Numbered from the stretch's first letter, positions 1 through 6,869 are shown. The stretch: DNA of 7,569 nucleotides from Accumulibacter sp. (GCA_031284185.1 JAITAJ010000183.1:1-7569), one strand, 5' to 3'. Notes: generated by a model not told the origin, from the letters alone. Numbers and translations are program-made.

Positions 1-6
1 GCCTCT

Positions 7-40
7 CTGTCTTCTGTCCTCTCAAACCGCTGTCCTCTGA
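7..40 (+). repeat. 34-bp CTGTCYT-type repeat module, copy 1
   Basis: This is a composite of CTGTCTT and CTGTCCT blocks followed by CTCAAA, a variable trinucleotide (here CCG), then CTGTCCTCTGA. The same module recurs at 186-219 (+, trinucleotide ATT), 6870-6903 (+, AAT) and 6632-6665 (on the minus strand, TAA). Outside the trinucleotide the copies differ by only one or two C/T changes. Here the module overlaps the start of the 31-bp tandem array, which looks like an expansion of its second half. I see no coding function in it. Confidence 0.8.
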
Positions 41-136
41 AACTCTGTCCTCTCAAACCGCTGACCTCTGAAACTCTGTCCTCTCAAACCGCTGTCCTCT
101 GAAACTCTGTCTTCTCAAACCGCTGTCCTCTGAAAC
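30..136. repeat. 31-bp direct tandem repeat, about 3.5 copies
   Basis: Full units lie at 30-60, 61-91 and 92-122, and a partial unit at 123-136. Each starts CTGWCCTCTGAAACTCTGTC and ends YTCTCAAACCG. Units differ by single bases: CTGACC instead of CTGTCC in unit 2 (61-91), and CTGTCTT instead of CTGTCCT within unit 3. A related partial unit (5-29) precedes the array. The copies are contiguous with no unique spacers, so this is a minisatellite and not CRISPR. The array lies downstream of the prmB stop, in the direction prmB is read. The window edge cuts into this region, so the full copy number is unknown. Confidence 0.9.
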
Positions 137-160
137 GTGCTCGGTTTTCTGTCCTCTGGA

Positions 161-219
161 CGGCGCGACAGCGCCGCAAACTTACCTGTCTTCTGTCTTC
201 TCAAAATTCTGTCCTCTGA
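161..219 (-). repeat. 59-bp hairpin-bearing repeat unit, copy A, fused to the prmB 3' end
   Basis: Read on the minus strand, the unit begins TCAGAGGACAG, continues through TTTGAGAAGACAGAAGACAG and GGTAAGTTTG, and ends in the perfect hairpin CGGCGC-TGTC-GCGCCG (161-176, 6-bp stem, 4-nt loop). It matches 6632-6690 (+ strand) at 54 of 59 positions by eye, and the first part of 6811-6868 in inverse orientation. It overlaps the last 12 codons and the stop of prmB. The hairpin has no following T-run in the prmB direction, so it is not a typical intrinsic terminator. A REP-like element is the closest analogy. That is inferred from the hairpin, the 3' location and the multiple copies. Confidence 0.85.
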
Positions 220-1117
220 AATCCTTGCGCCTCAGCATGAACACGAAGCGGTCGCCGGCGTTGGTGTCGAGCCAGATGAACGAGAGGCGGGGGAAGGCGC
301 GTTCGAGCGCTTCCTTGTTGTTTCCGATCTCGGCGATCAGGAGTCCCTCCGGCTTGAGATGCCGGGCCGCCTGCGCGAGCAGGACGCGCGTGAAGTCGAG
401 ACCGTCCGCGCCGCCTTCCAGGGCAAGCCGCGGTTCACATCGGTATTCGTCGGGCAGCCGGGCCATCGATTCGGCATCGACATAGGGCGGGTTCGAGAGG
501 ATGAGGTCGTAACACTCGCCGGGAATGGCGGCAAAGGCGTCCGATTCGATCAGGCGGACACGCTCTTCGAGGCCGTAGTCCCGGACGTTGATGCGCGCGA
601 CGGCAAGCGCGTCCGGCGAGAGGTCGAGCGCGTCGACGCTGGCTTCGGGGAAGGCTTCGGCGGCAAGGATCGCCAGACAGCCCGATCCCGTGCCCATGTC
701 GAGCACGCGGCTGACGGCCCACGGGTCGCTGATCCACGGGCCGAGCTGCTCGCGCAGCAGTTCGGCAATGTGCGAACGGGGCACGATCACACGTTCGTCG
801 ACGTGAAAACGGTAGTCGCCAAGCCAGGCTTCATGGGTCAGATAGGCGGCGGGCCGGCGCTCGGCGGCGCGGCGCCGGATCAGCTCCAGCGCGTTCGCGC
901 GCTCGCCGGCGGTCAGACGCGCTTCCATGTACGGGTCGAGCCGGTCGATCGGCAGACGCAGACTGTGCAGCAGCAGGTAGGCGGCTTCGTCCCAGGCGTT
1001 GTCGGTGCCGTGGCCGAAGAACAGTCCGGCTTCGTTGAAACGGCTGACGGAAAAACGCATCAGGTCGCGCAGCGTCAGCAACTCTTTTCGGGCCTGGGCG
1101 TAGAGGTCGGTTGTCAT
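182..1117 (-). CDS. prmB: 50S ribosomal protein L3 N5-glutamine methyltransferase PrmB
   Basis: This is a SAM-dependent methyltransferase of the HemK/PrmB family, expected to methylate a glutamine of ribosomal protein L3 in the cytoplasm. The 311-residue product is close to the usual length of about 300-310. It shows the SAM-binding motif LDMGTGSGC (residues 139-147), the acidic end of the next strand at DALDLS (162-167), and the catalytic NPPY signature in SNPPYVD (208-214), which binds the target glutamine amide. The N-terminal helical part (1-90) and the phrase FGHGTDNAWDEA favour PrmB over PrmC. The ATG start is chosen because its ATGA overlaps the dapE stop; a frame extension to 1261 would run deep into dapE. 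Oddity: residues 300-311 and the TAA stop are encoded by the 59-bp repeat unit, so the native C-terminal tail seems to have been replaced. This is the last gene of the leftward operon. Confidence 0.93.
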   Translation of the reverse strand: MTTDLYAQARKELLTLRDLMRFSVSRFNEAGLFFGHGTDNAWDEAAYLLLHSLRLPIDRLDPYMEARLTAGERANALELIRRRAAERRPAAYLTHEAWLGDYRFHVDERVIVPRSHIAELLREQLGPWISDPWAVSRVLDMGTGSGCLAILAAEAFPEASVDALDLSPDALAVARINVRDYGLEERVRLIESDAFAAIPGECYDLILSNPPYVDAESMARLPDEYRCEPRLALEGGADGLDFTRVLLAQAARHLKPEGLLIAEIGNNKEALERAFPRLSFIWLDTNAGDRFVFMLRRKDFRGQNFEKTEDR

Positions 1118-2295
1118 CGGGTCGAGGGGGAGTCGGGAAGAAGCCGTTCGAGGAGGCGCCGGTAGATCGCCGACAGGCGCGTGAGCGCGGCAATCCCGAC
1201 ACGTTCGTCGATCTTGTGGATGCTCTCGTTGACCGGCCCCAGCTCGATCACTTGCGAACATAGCCCGGCGATGAAGCGGCCGTCGGAGGTGCCGCCGTCG
1301 GTCGATAGTTCCGCTTCGGCGCCGACTTCGTCGAAAATGGCCTGGCGCGCGGCGGCCACCAGTTCGCCGCCACGGGTCAGGAAGGGCGCCGCGCCGAGAG
1401 TCCAGACCAGTTCATAATCCAGCCCGTGCCGGTCGAGGATGGCATGTACCCGGGACTGGAGCCGCTCGGGAGCGCTCGCGGCCGAGAAGCGGAAGTTGAA
1501 CGCGATGTCGAGATGGCCGGGAATGACGTTGGTGGCGCCGGTGCCGCCGTGGATGTTGGATATCTGCCACGAGGTCGGCGGAAAATGCGCGTCGCCTTCG
1601 TCCCACACGGTGGCCGCCAGTTCGGCGATGGCCGGCGCGGCGAGGTGAATGGGGTTTCTGGCGAGCCGCGGGTAGGCGATGTGCCCTTGAATGCCTTTGA
1701 CACTCAGCTTGCCGGACAGGGAGCCGCGCCGGCCGTTCTTGAGCGTGTCGCCCAGACGGGAAACGGAGGTCGGCTCACCGATCAGGCAGAAGTCCAAGGC
1801 TTCGCCGCGCCGGCGCAAGGCGTCGACCACGGCGGCCGTGCCGTCGATGGCGTCGCCTTCTTCATCGGAGGTGAGCAGCACGGCGATCGCGCCGGCGTGA
1901 CCGGGGTGTTCGGCGACGAAACGCTCGATCGCGGTGATGAACGCGGCGATCGCGCCTTTCATGTCCGCCGCGCCGCGACCGAAAAGCTCGCCGTTCCGGG
2001 CGGTCGGCTCGAACGGCGGGCTGGTCCATCGCTCGCTCGGCCCGGGCGGCACGACGTCGACGTGGCCGGCGAAACAGAACAGCGGCCGGCCACGGCCACG
2101 GCGCGCCCACAGGTTGCCGACCTTTCCCCGGTCGAGACGCTCCACGGTGAAACCGAGAGGCCGCAGGCGTTCTTCGACGATGGCCATGCAGCCGCCTTCG
2201 TCCGGCGTCACGGACGGACAGGCGATCAGCCGTCTGGCGAGGCCGAGCGCCGGATCGTCCGGCAGTTCGCCCGGCGCGTCAGCGGACACGGCCAT
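1114..2295 (-). CDS. dapE: Succinyl-diaminopimelate desuccinylase DapE
   Basis: This is a zinc-dependent M20-family hydrolase that cleaves N-succinyl-LL-2,6-diaminopimelate to succinate and LL-diaminopimelate in lysine and peptidoglycan precursor synthesis. The expected dinuclear metal site is complete: H78 in FAGHVDVVPPG, D111 in GRGAADMKG, E146 with catalytic E145 in TSDEEGDA, E174 in IGEPT and H360 in NESIHKID. All of these are offset by a constant 11 residues from the E. coli numbering I recall. The central dimerisation domain (about 185-300) includes GIQGHIAYP and GGTGATNVIPG. The 393 residues are slightly longer than usual because of the N-terminal extension. The ATG at 2295 overlaps the pilU end by 17 bp; a GTG at codon 3 is the only close alternative start. 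The stop forms ATGA with the prmB start, which suggests translational coupling. Confidence 0.96.
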   Translation of the reverse strand: MAVSADAPGELPDDPALGLARRLIACPSVTPDEGGCMAIVEERLRPLGFTVERLDRGKVGNLWARRGRGRPLFCFAGHVDVVPPGPSERWTSPPFEPTARNGELFGRGAADMKGAIAAFITAIERFVAEHPGHAGAIAVLLTSDEEGDAIDGTAAVVDALRRRGEALDFCLIGEPTSVSRLGDTLKNGRRGSLSGKLSVKGIQGHIAYPRLARNPIHLAAPAIAELAATVWDEGDAHFPPTSWQISNIHGGTGATNVIPGHLDIAFNFRFSAASAPERLQSRVHAILDRHGLDYELVWTLGAAPFLTRGGELVAAARQAIFDEVGAEAELSTDGGTSDGRFIAGLCSQVIELGPVNESIHKIDERVGIAALTRLSAIYRRLLERLLPDSPSTR

Positions 2296-3475
2296 TCCCG
2301 TCGCCCGGACCGTCGCCGAGGTTCAGGCTGAATTCCTTGAAGGAAGTGCCGGCCTCGTCGGTCTCGGGGAATTCGAGCGTGGGGTCGATTTCCCGCTTTT
2401 CTTTCTTGCCCGGCTCGATCCCGGAGTTGTTGATCAGCCAGGAGAGGTTGGTTGGCGAGTCGGCGTTGATCAGCGCTTCGTCCAGCGTGATGGTTTCGTC
2501 GCCGTACAGGCGGAAAAGGTCTTGCTCGAAGGTCTGCGATCCGGGCGCCAGACTTTGCTCCATGGCTTCCTTGATGGAGAGGATTTCGCCGCGCTCGATC
2601 AGTTCCTGGATGTGGCGGGTGTTGAGCAGCACTTCGACGGTCGGTATCCGCCGCCCGTCGCGCCGCCCGACCAGACGCTGCGAAACGATGGCCTTCAGAC
2701 TGGTCGACAGGTCGAGGTACAGCGCCGTGCGGTTTTCCAGCGGGAAGAAGTTGATGATGCGGTTGAGCGCGTGATAGCTGTTGTTGGCATGTAGCGTGGC
2801 CAGACACAGGTGTCCGGTCTGGGCGTAGGCGATGGCCGATTGCATGGTTTCCCTGTCGCGTATCTCTCCGATCAGGATGCAGTCGGGCGCCTGGCGCATG
2901 GCGTTCTTGAGCGCCTGCTCCCAGGTCAGGGTGTCCATGCCGAGCTCGCGCTGGTTGACGATCGATTTCTTGTGCCTGAACAGGAATTCGATCGGGTCTT
3001 CGATGGTCAGGATGTGCCCGCTGCGGTTGGCGTTGCGGTAGTCGAGCATCGCGGCGATGGTCGTCGATTTTCCCGAACCCGTGGCGCCGACGATGAGGAT
3101 GAGTCCGCGCTTTTCCATGACCAGCCCGGACAGGGCCGGCGGCAGATTCAGCGTGTCGAGCGATGGGATGTTGCCAAGGATGAAACGCACGACGATCGAA
3201 ATCGACGCGCGCTGGCGAAAGAGGTTGATGCGGAAATTGCCGATCTTCGGCACGCCGAAGGAAAGATTCATTTCCATCGTCGCCTCGAAGATCCTGGCCT
3301 GATCCTCCGTCATCAGTTCCCGGGCGATCTTTTCGATCATCACCGAGCTCATGATCTGCTGATTGACCGGCGTGGTGTGCCCCTGAATCTTGATGTGGAT
3401 GGGAGCGCCGGCGGAAATGAAGAGATCGGACGCATGTTTTTCCGACATCAGCTGGAAGAGTCTGTCCAGGATCAT
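2279..3475 (-). CDS. pilU: Type IV pilus retraction ATPase PilU
   Basis: This is a hexameric PilT/PilU-family ATPase acting at the inner-membrane base of the type IV pilus; PilU assists PilT in pilus retraction. The 398-residue product has an N-terminal PAS-like domain (1-100; SDLFISAGAP at 16-25), Walker A GATGSGKS (130-137), the Asp box LTIEDPIEF (156-164), Walker B ILIGEIRD (200-207) and the His box TGHLCLATLHANN (220-232). It also has KAIVSQRL (261-268), where PilT proteins carry a different motif. The HLCLATLHANN wording and the acidic C-terminal tail (about 355-398) favour PilU over PilT. The ATG at 3475 aligns with the start of known PilU proteins, although the upstream ribosome binding site is weak. 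No pilT or other pilus gene is in the window; the gene lies between dapD and dapE in the same operon. Confidence 0.93.
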   Translation of the reverse strand: MILDRLFQLMSEKHASDLFISAGAPIHIKIQGHTTPVNQQIMSSVMIEKIARELMTEDQARIFEATMEMNLSFGVPKIGNFRINLFRQRASISIVVRFILGNIPSLDTLNLPPALSGLVMEKRGLILIVGATGSGKSTTIAAMLDYRNANRSGHILTIEDPIEFLFRHKKSIVNQRELGMDTLTWEQALKNAMRQAPDCILIGEIRDRETMQSAIAYAQTGHLCLATLHANNSYHALNRIINFFPLENRTALYLDLSTSLKAIVSQRLVGRRDGRRIPTVEVLLNTRHIQELIERGEILSIKEAMEQSLAPGSQTFEQDLFRLYGDETITLDEALINADSPTNLSWLINNSGIEPGKKEKREIDPTLEFPETDEAGTSFKEFSLNLGDGPGDGNGRVR

Positions 3476-3523
3476 GAACGCTGTCTCTGCCGCATGGGGG
3501 GTCAGGGGGAAGGCGGGCGTCCT

Positions 3524-4345
<822 letters not shown>

Positions 4346-4350
4346 GGCTT

Positions 4351-4358
4351 CTCCTCCT
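4351..4358 (-). promoter_or_regulatory. Strong Shine-Dalgarno of dapD overlapping the dapC stop
   Basis: On the minus strand AGGAGGAG lies 5 nt before the dapD ATG, and its first bases are part of the dapC TAG stop (4359-4357). This fixes the dapD start and suggests that ribosomes finishing dapC are handed on to dapD. It is the best ribosome binding site in the operon by eye. Confidence 0.9.
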
Positions 4359-5550
4359 AGAGACGGGCGACGAAACGCTGAATCCTGCCGGCGGCTTCGA
4401 GACACTCGTCGAATGGCGCGACGAGCGCGATACGCACGTGGCCGGCGCCGGGGTTGATGCCGTATGCCCGGCGCGCCAGAAAACTCCCCGGCAGCACGTA
4501 GACGTTCTCTTCGGCGGCGAGGCGGCGGGCGAAATCGGTGTCCGGTATCGGCGTTTTCGCCCACAGGTAGAAGCCGGCCTCCGGCATCGCGGTATCGAGC
4601 GCGTCTTGCAAGAGGGGGGTGACGGCGGCGAATTTCCGGCGGTATTGCTCGCGGTTGGCGATGACGTGCGCCTCGTCCTTCCACGCGGCGAGGCTGGCGG
4701 CCTGGAAGACCGGACTCATGGCGCAGCCGTGGTAGGTGCGGTAGCGCAGATATTCCCCGAGTATCGCGGCATCGCCGGCGACGAAGCCGGAGCGCATTCC
4801 GGGGACGTTGGAACGCTTGGACAGGCTGGAGAGCATGACCAGCCGGTCGTAATTCCGGCCCAGCCGTTTGGCCGCCTGCAAGCCGCCGAGCGGCGGGCGG
4901 TCTTCGTCGAAATATATTTCCGAATAACATTCGTCGGAAGCGATCACGAATCCGTATCTGTCCGAGAGCGCGAACAGGCGCTTCCAGTCGTCGAGATCGA
5001 GCACCTTGCCCGTCGGGTTGGCCGGAGAGCAGACGATCAAAAGCTGTACGCGATGCCATTCCTCGTCCGAAAGGCTGGCGTAGTCGAAGGTGAAATCATC
5101 TTCCCGCCGCGAGTTGAGATAGCGCGGGTCGGCGCCGGCAAGAAAGGCGCCGCCTTCGTAGATCTGGTAGAAGGGGTTGGGGCAGACCACCAGCGGCACG
5201 TGGCCGCGGTACGGGTCGACCACCGCCTGGATGATGGAGAACAGGGCCTCGCGCGTGCCGTTGACCGGGAGTATCCCCGTGCCGGGGTCGATGTCGTCGA
5301 GCGCGTAGCGGTTTTTCATCCATTCGGCGATGGCTTGGCGCAGTGCCGGCTGTCCGGGCGTGCTAGGATAGTTCGACAATCCGTCCAGTCCGGCGACGAG
5401 CGCCTCCTTGATGAAGGCGGGCGTGGCGTGCCGGGGTTCGCCGACGTGCAGCCGGATTTCGCTCGATCCGGGCCTGGGCGCGATCCCGGCCAGTAATTGG
5501 CTCAATTTCTCGAACGGGTAGGTTTGCAGTTTGCCGAGATTGGAATTCAC
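4357..5550 (-). CDS. dapC: Succinyldiaminopimelate aminotransferase DapC
   Basis: This is a PLP-dependent class I/II aminotransferase that converts N-succinyl-2-amino-6-ketopimelate, with glutamate as amino donor, to N-succinyl-LL-diaminopimelate. The 397 residues show all fold-type I landmarks: HVGEPRHATP (35-44), YPSTPGQPALR (61-71), NPFYQIYEGGA (125-135), the cofactor-contacting NPTG (178-181), SDECYSEIYF (205-214; D206 contacts the pyridine nitrogen), PLP lysine K245 in SSLSKRSNVPGMRSG, and the substrate-carboxylate arginine R373 in HVRIAL. The opening residues NLGKLQTYPFEKL resemble the dedicated DapC subfamily rather than ArgD, consistent with the dap neighbours. The start is GTG; the upstream ATG at 5560 is out of frame and reads Met-Pro-stop. 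This is the first gene of the leftward operon. Confidence 0.94.
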   Translation of the reverse strand: MNSNLGKLQTYPFEKLSQLLAGIAPRPGSSEIRLHVGEPRHATPAFIKEALVAGLDGLSNYPSTPGQPALRQAIAEWMKNRYALDDIDPGTGILPVNGTREALFSIIQAVVDPYRGHVPLVVCPNPFYQIYEGGAFLAGADPRYLNSRREDDFTFDYASLSDEEWHRVQLLIVCSPANPTGKVLDLDDWKRLFALSDRYGFVIASDECYSEIYFDEDRPPLGGLQAAKRLGRNYDRLVMLSSLSKRSNVPGMRSGFVAGDAAILGEYLRYRTYHGCAMSPVFQAASLAAWKDEAHVIANREQYRRKFAAVTPLLQDALDTAMPEAGFYLWAKTPIPDTDFARRLAAEENVYVLPGSFLARRAYGINPGAGHVRIALVAPFDECLEAAGRIQRFVARL

Positions 5551-5560
5551 TTTAGGGCAT

Positions 5561-5590
5561 TTGAAACGGGAATAAGGACGTGATTATAGT
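5561..5590 (+). promoter_or_regulatory. Candidate sigma-70 promoter for the yvcK-like gene
   Basis: TTGAAA (5561-5566, 5 of 6 consensus) is followed after 18 bp by TATAGT (5585-5590, 5 of 6). Transcription would start near 5597. This would leave the GGAAG before the ATG at 5606 untranscribed, and so favours a later start codon (5642) for the gene. The -10 boxes of the two divergent promoters overlap at 5585-5588. Confidence 0.6.
5583..5588 (-). promoter_or_regulatory. Candidate -10 box for the dapC-prmB operon
   Basis: The minus strand reads a perfect TATAAT 32 nt before the dapC GTG, leaving a leader of about 25 nt. The -35 region is weak: at 17-18 bp spacing the best hexamers are AGCCAT or GAGCCA (5606-5612), matching TTGACA at about three positions. 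It overlaps the -10 box of the opposite promoter. Sequence match only. Confidence 0.55.
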
Positions 5591-5641
5591 GGAAGCGCCG
5601 CGCGAATGGCTCGGCCTTCGATGGCGGAAAGAAAAACAGCG

Positions 5642-6631
5642 ATGCGAAAACGACCCTCGGAAGTGAAATGCAACATCACCACCATCGGTGGCGGAACCGG
5701 GACCTTCAACGTGCTCTCGGGTCTGGGCAAGAACTCGCGCCTGAATCTGGCGGCCATCGTCACGGTCGCCGATTCGGGCGGTTCGACCGGCGAATTGCGG
5801 GACGAGTTCGGCATCCTGCCGCCGGGCGACGTGCGCCGGGCCATCGTGGCGCTGGCCGAGGATACCGAGGTCGTGCGCCGGCTGTTCGAGTACCGTTTCA
5901 AGGAGGGACGGCGCATCGCCGGCCACACGGTCGGCAATCTGCTGCTGACGGCCCTGACCGACATCATGGGGGACTTCGAGCGCGGCATCGAGGAACTCTC
6001 CGAAATGTTCAGCGTACAGGGCAAGGTGATTCCGGTGACGCTGGACGACGTGAGCCTTGGCGTGACGCTGGAGAACGGCGAGCAAATCCTCGGGGAGACG
6101 GACATCGACATTCCCAGGCACGATGCCAGCATCCCCGTCCGGGACGCTTTCCTGCTCGGCGGCGGCCGGATCAATCCACGCGCGAAGGAGGCGATCGAGA
6201 ATTCCGACTATGTGATCATCGGCCCCGGCGATCTTTACACCAGCCTCGTCCCCAATCTGTTGTGCGAGGGAATGGCCGAGGCGTTGCGCGTCTCCCCGGC
6301 GAAGATCATCTATGTATGCAACATCATGACCAAGCACGGCGAAACCGACGGTTTTGTCGTGGAAGACTTCGTGCGCGTTCTCGAACGCTATCTCGGGGAA
6401 GGGCGCATCGATTATCTGCTGGTCAACAGCGGCGATCTGCGCGCCAGTCTGATCCACAAGTACGAAGAGGAAGGCAAGATGCCGGTCCGTCTGCGGGACA
6501 GGGCGTCGCTGACGCAGAAGGGGATCAAGATCATCGAGCGCGATTTCACCAGTGAAACCGACTACATCCGCCACGATCCGCGCAAGCTCGCGCGCACCAT
6601 CGAGGATTTCGCCAGCGGGTGGGTACGGTGA
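5642..6631 (+). CDS. YvcK/CofD-like family protein (gluconeogenesis factor family)
   Basis: The family has a Rossmann-like fold. B. subtilis YvcK binds UDP-sugars and is needed for cell shape and growth on gluconeogenic carbon, while its relative CofD makes coenzyme F420. Visible motifs, numbered from this 329-residue start: GGGTGTF (16-22), VADSGGSTGELRDE (42-55), LPPGDVRR (59-66), GHTVGNLLL (94-102), VTLDDV (132-137), IGPGDLYTSLVPNLL (193-207) and YVCNIMTKHGETDGF (224-238). No CofD-specific gene neighbours are present, so a YvcK role is more likely. The start is uncertain: ATG 5642 has GGAAAG about 10 nt upstream and fits the promoter, while ATG 5606 and ATG 5621 are in-frame alternatives. 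Wordings such as GTFNVLSGL, FERGIEELSEMF and DFVRVLERYLGEGRIDY differ from ordinary proteobacterial YvcK. The stop codon is directly followed by a 59-bp repeat unit. Confidence 0.88.
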   Translation: MRKRPSEVKCNITTIGGGTGTFNVLSGLGKNSRLNLAAIVTVADSGGSTGELRDEFGILPPGDVRRAIVALAEDTEVVRRLFEYRFKEGRRIAGHTVGNLLLTALTDIMGDFERGIEELSEMFSVQGKVIPVTLDDVSLGVTLENGEQILGETDIDIPRHDASIPVRDAFLLGGGRINPRAKEAIENSDYVIIGPGDLYTSLVPNLLCEGMAEALRVSPAKIIYVCNIMTKHGETDGFVVEDFVRVLERYLGEGRIDYLLVNSGDLRASLIHKYEEEGKMPVRLRDRASLTQKGIKIIERDFTSETDYIRHDPRKLARTIEDFASGWVR

Positions 6632-6690
6632 TCAGAGGACAGTTATTTGAGAGGACAGAAGACAGGTGAGTTTGCGGCGCTGTCGCGCCG
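6632..6690 (+). repeat. 59-bp hairpin-bearing repeat unit, copy B, directly after the yvcK-like stop
   Basis: The unit starts at the base after the TGA stop and runs TCAGAGGACAG ... GAGGACAGAAGACAG, GGTGAGTTTG, then the hairpin CGGCGC-TGTC-GCGCCG (6675-6690). Relative to the upstream gene its orientation is the same as that of the copy at the prmB end. Five differences are visible over 59 positions. It pairs in inverted orientation with 6811-6868. Confidence 0.88.
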
Positions 6691-6699
6691 GGTACGGGA

Positions 6700-6726
6700 G
6701 GGAAAACCGAGCGATGGGTTTTTCCC
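6700..6726 (+). terminator. Imperfect hairpin with T-run, possible yvcK terminator
   Basis: GGGAAAACC (6700-6708) can pair with GGGTTTTTCCC (6716-6726), with one bulged T and a loop of about 8 nt. The T-run is inside the stem rather than after it, as is usual for bidirectional-type terminators. A related GAAAACC-G-GC-GGTTTT arrangement recurs at 6780-6801 and 7131-7150. It lies about 70 bp after the stop. Fold prediction was not run. Confidence 0.35.
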
Positions 6727-6769
6727 GCCTCACCCGGCGCGAAGCATTTCAGGGGACAGTTCCAGGGAA

Positions 6770-6804
6770 CAGACGACAGAAAACCCGAGCGCCCGGTTTT
6801 TCCA
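6770..6804 (+). repeat. 34-35 bp dispersed element, copy 1
   Basis: CAGACGACAGAAAA, then a GC-rich centre, then CCCGGTTTTTCCA. It is nearly the same as 7120-7153 (CAGACGATAGAAAA ... CCCGGTTTTCCA), with about four substitutions and one indel. Both copies can form an AAAACC/GGTTTT stem, here 6780-6785 with 6795-6800. Confidence 0.7.
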
Positions 6805-6810
6805 TCCCCC

Positions 6811-6868
6811 CGGCGCGACAGCGCCGCAAACTCACCTGTCTTCTGTCTTCTGTTTTCTGTCCTCTGGA
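6811..6868 (-). repeat. 59-bp-type hairpin repeat unit, copy C, inverted relative to copy B
   Basis: It begins on the plus strand with the hairpin CGGCGC-GACA-GCGCCG (6811-6826), then CAAACTCACCTGTCTTCTGT as in copy A, and diverges slightly at the far end (CTGTTTTCTGTCCTCTGGA). With copy B it makes an inverted pair around a 120-bp centre. No gene ends at this copy inside the window, unlike copies A and B. Confidence 0.85.
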
Positions 6869-6869
6869 A

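Noticed and set aside
1..136. CRISPR array
   Set aside because: The 31-bp units are directly contiguous with no unique spacers, and no cas gene is visible.
161..176. Rho-independent terminator for the operon at the CGGCGC hairpin
   Set aside because: No T-run follows the stem in the prmB direction; kept as part of the repeat unit only.
137..1165. Long plus-strand open frame opposite prmB
   Set aside because: It is antisense to a well-supported methyltransferase, starts in repeat DNA and has no recognisable motif; long shadow frames are common in GC-rich DNA.
1426..2331. Plus-strand open frame opposite dapE
   Set aside because: Shadow of dapE; low-complexity Gly/Arg-rich product with no family resemblance.
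4438..5496. Plus-strand open frame opposite dapC
   Set aside because: dapC has all aminotransferase residues in place; the opposite frame shows no motif.
5552..5560. Two-codon upstream frame (Met-Pro-stop) before dapC as a regulatory leader
   Set aside because: Too short to judge and without a ribosome binding site; most likely chance.
5552..6574. Minus-strand open frame opposite the yvcK-like gene
   Set aside because: The plus-strand frame has all YvcK/CofD motifs; the minus frame is a mirror product.
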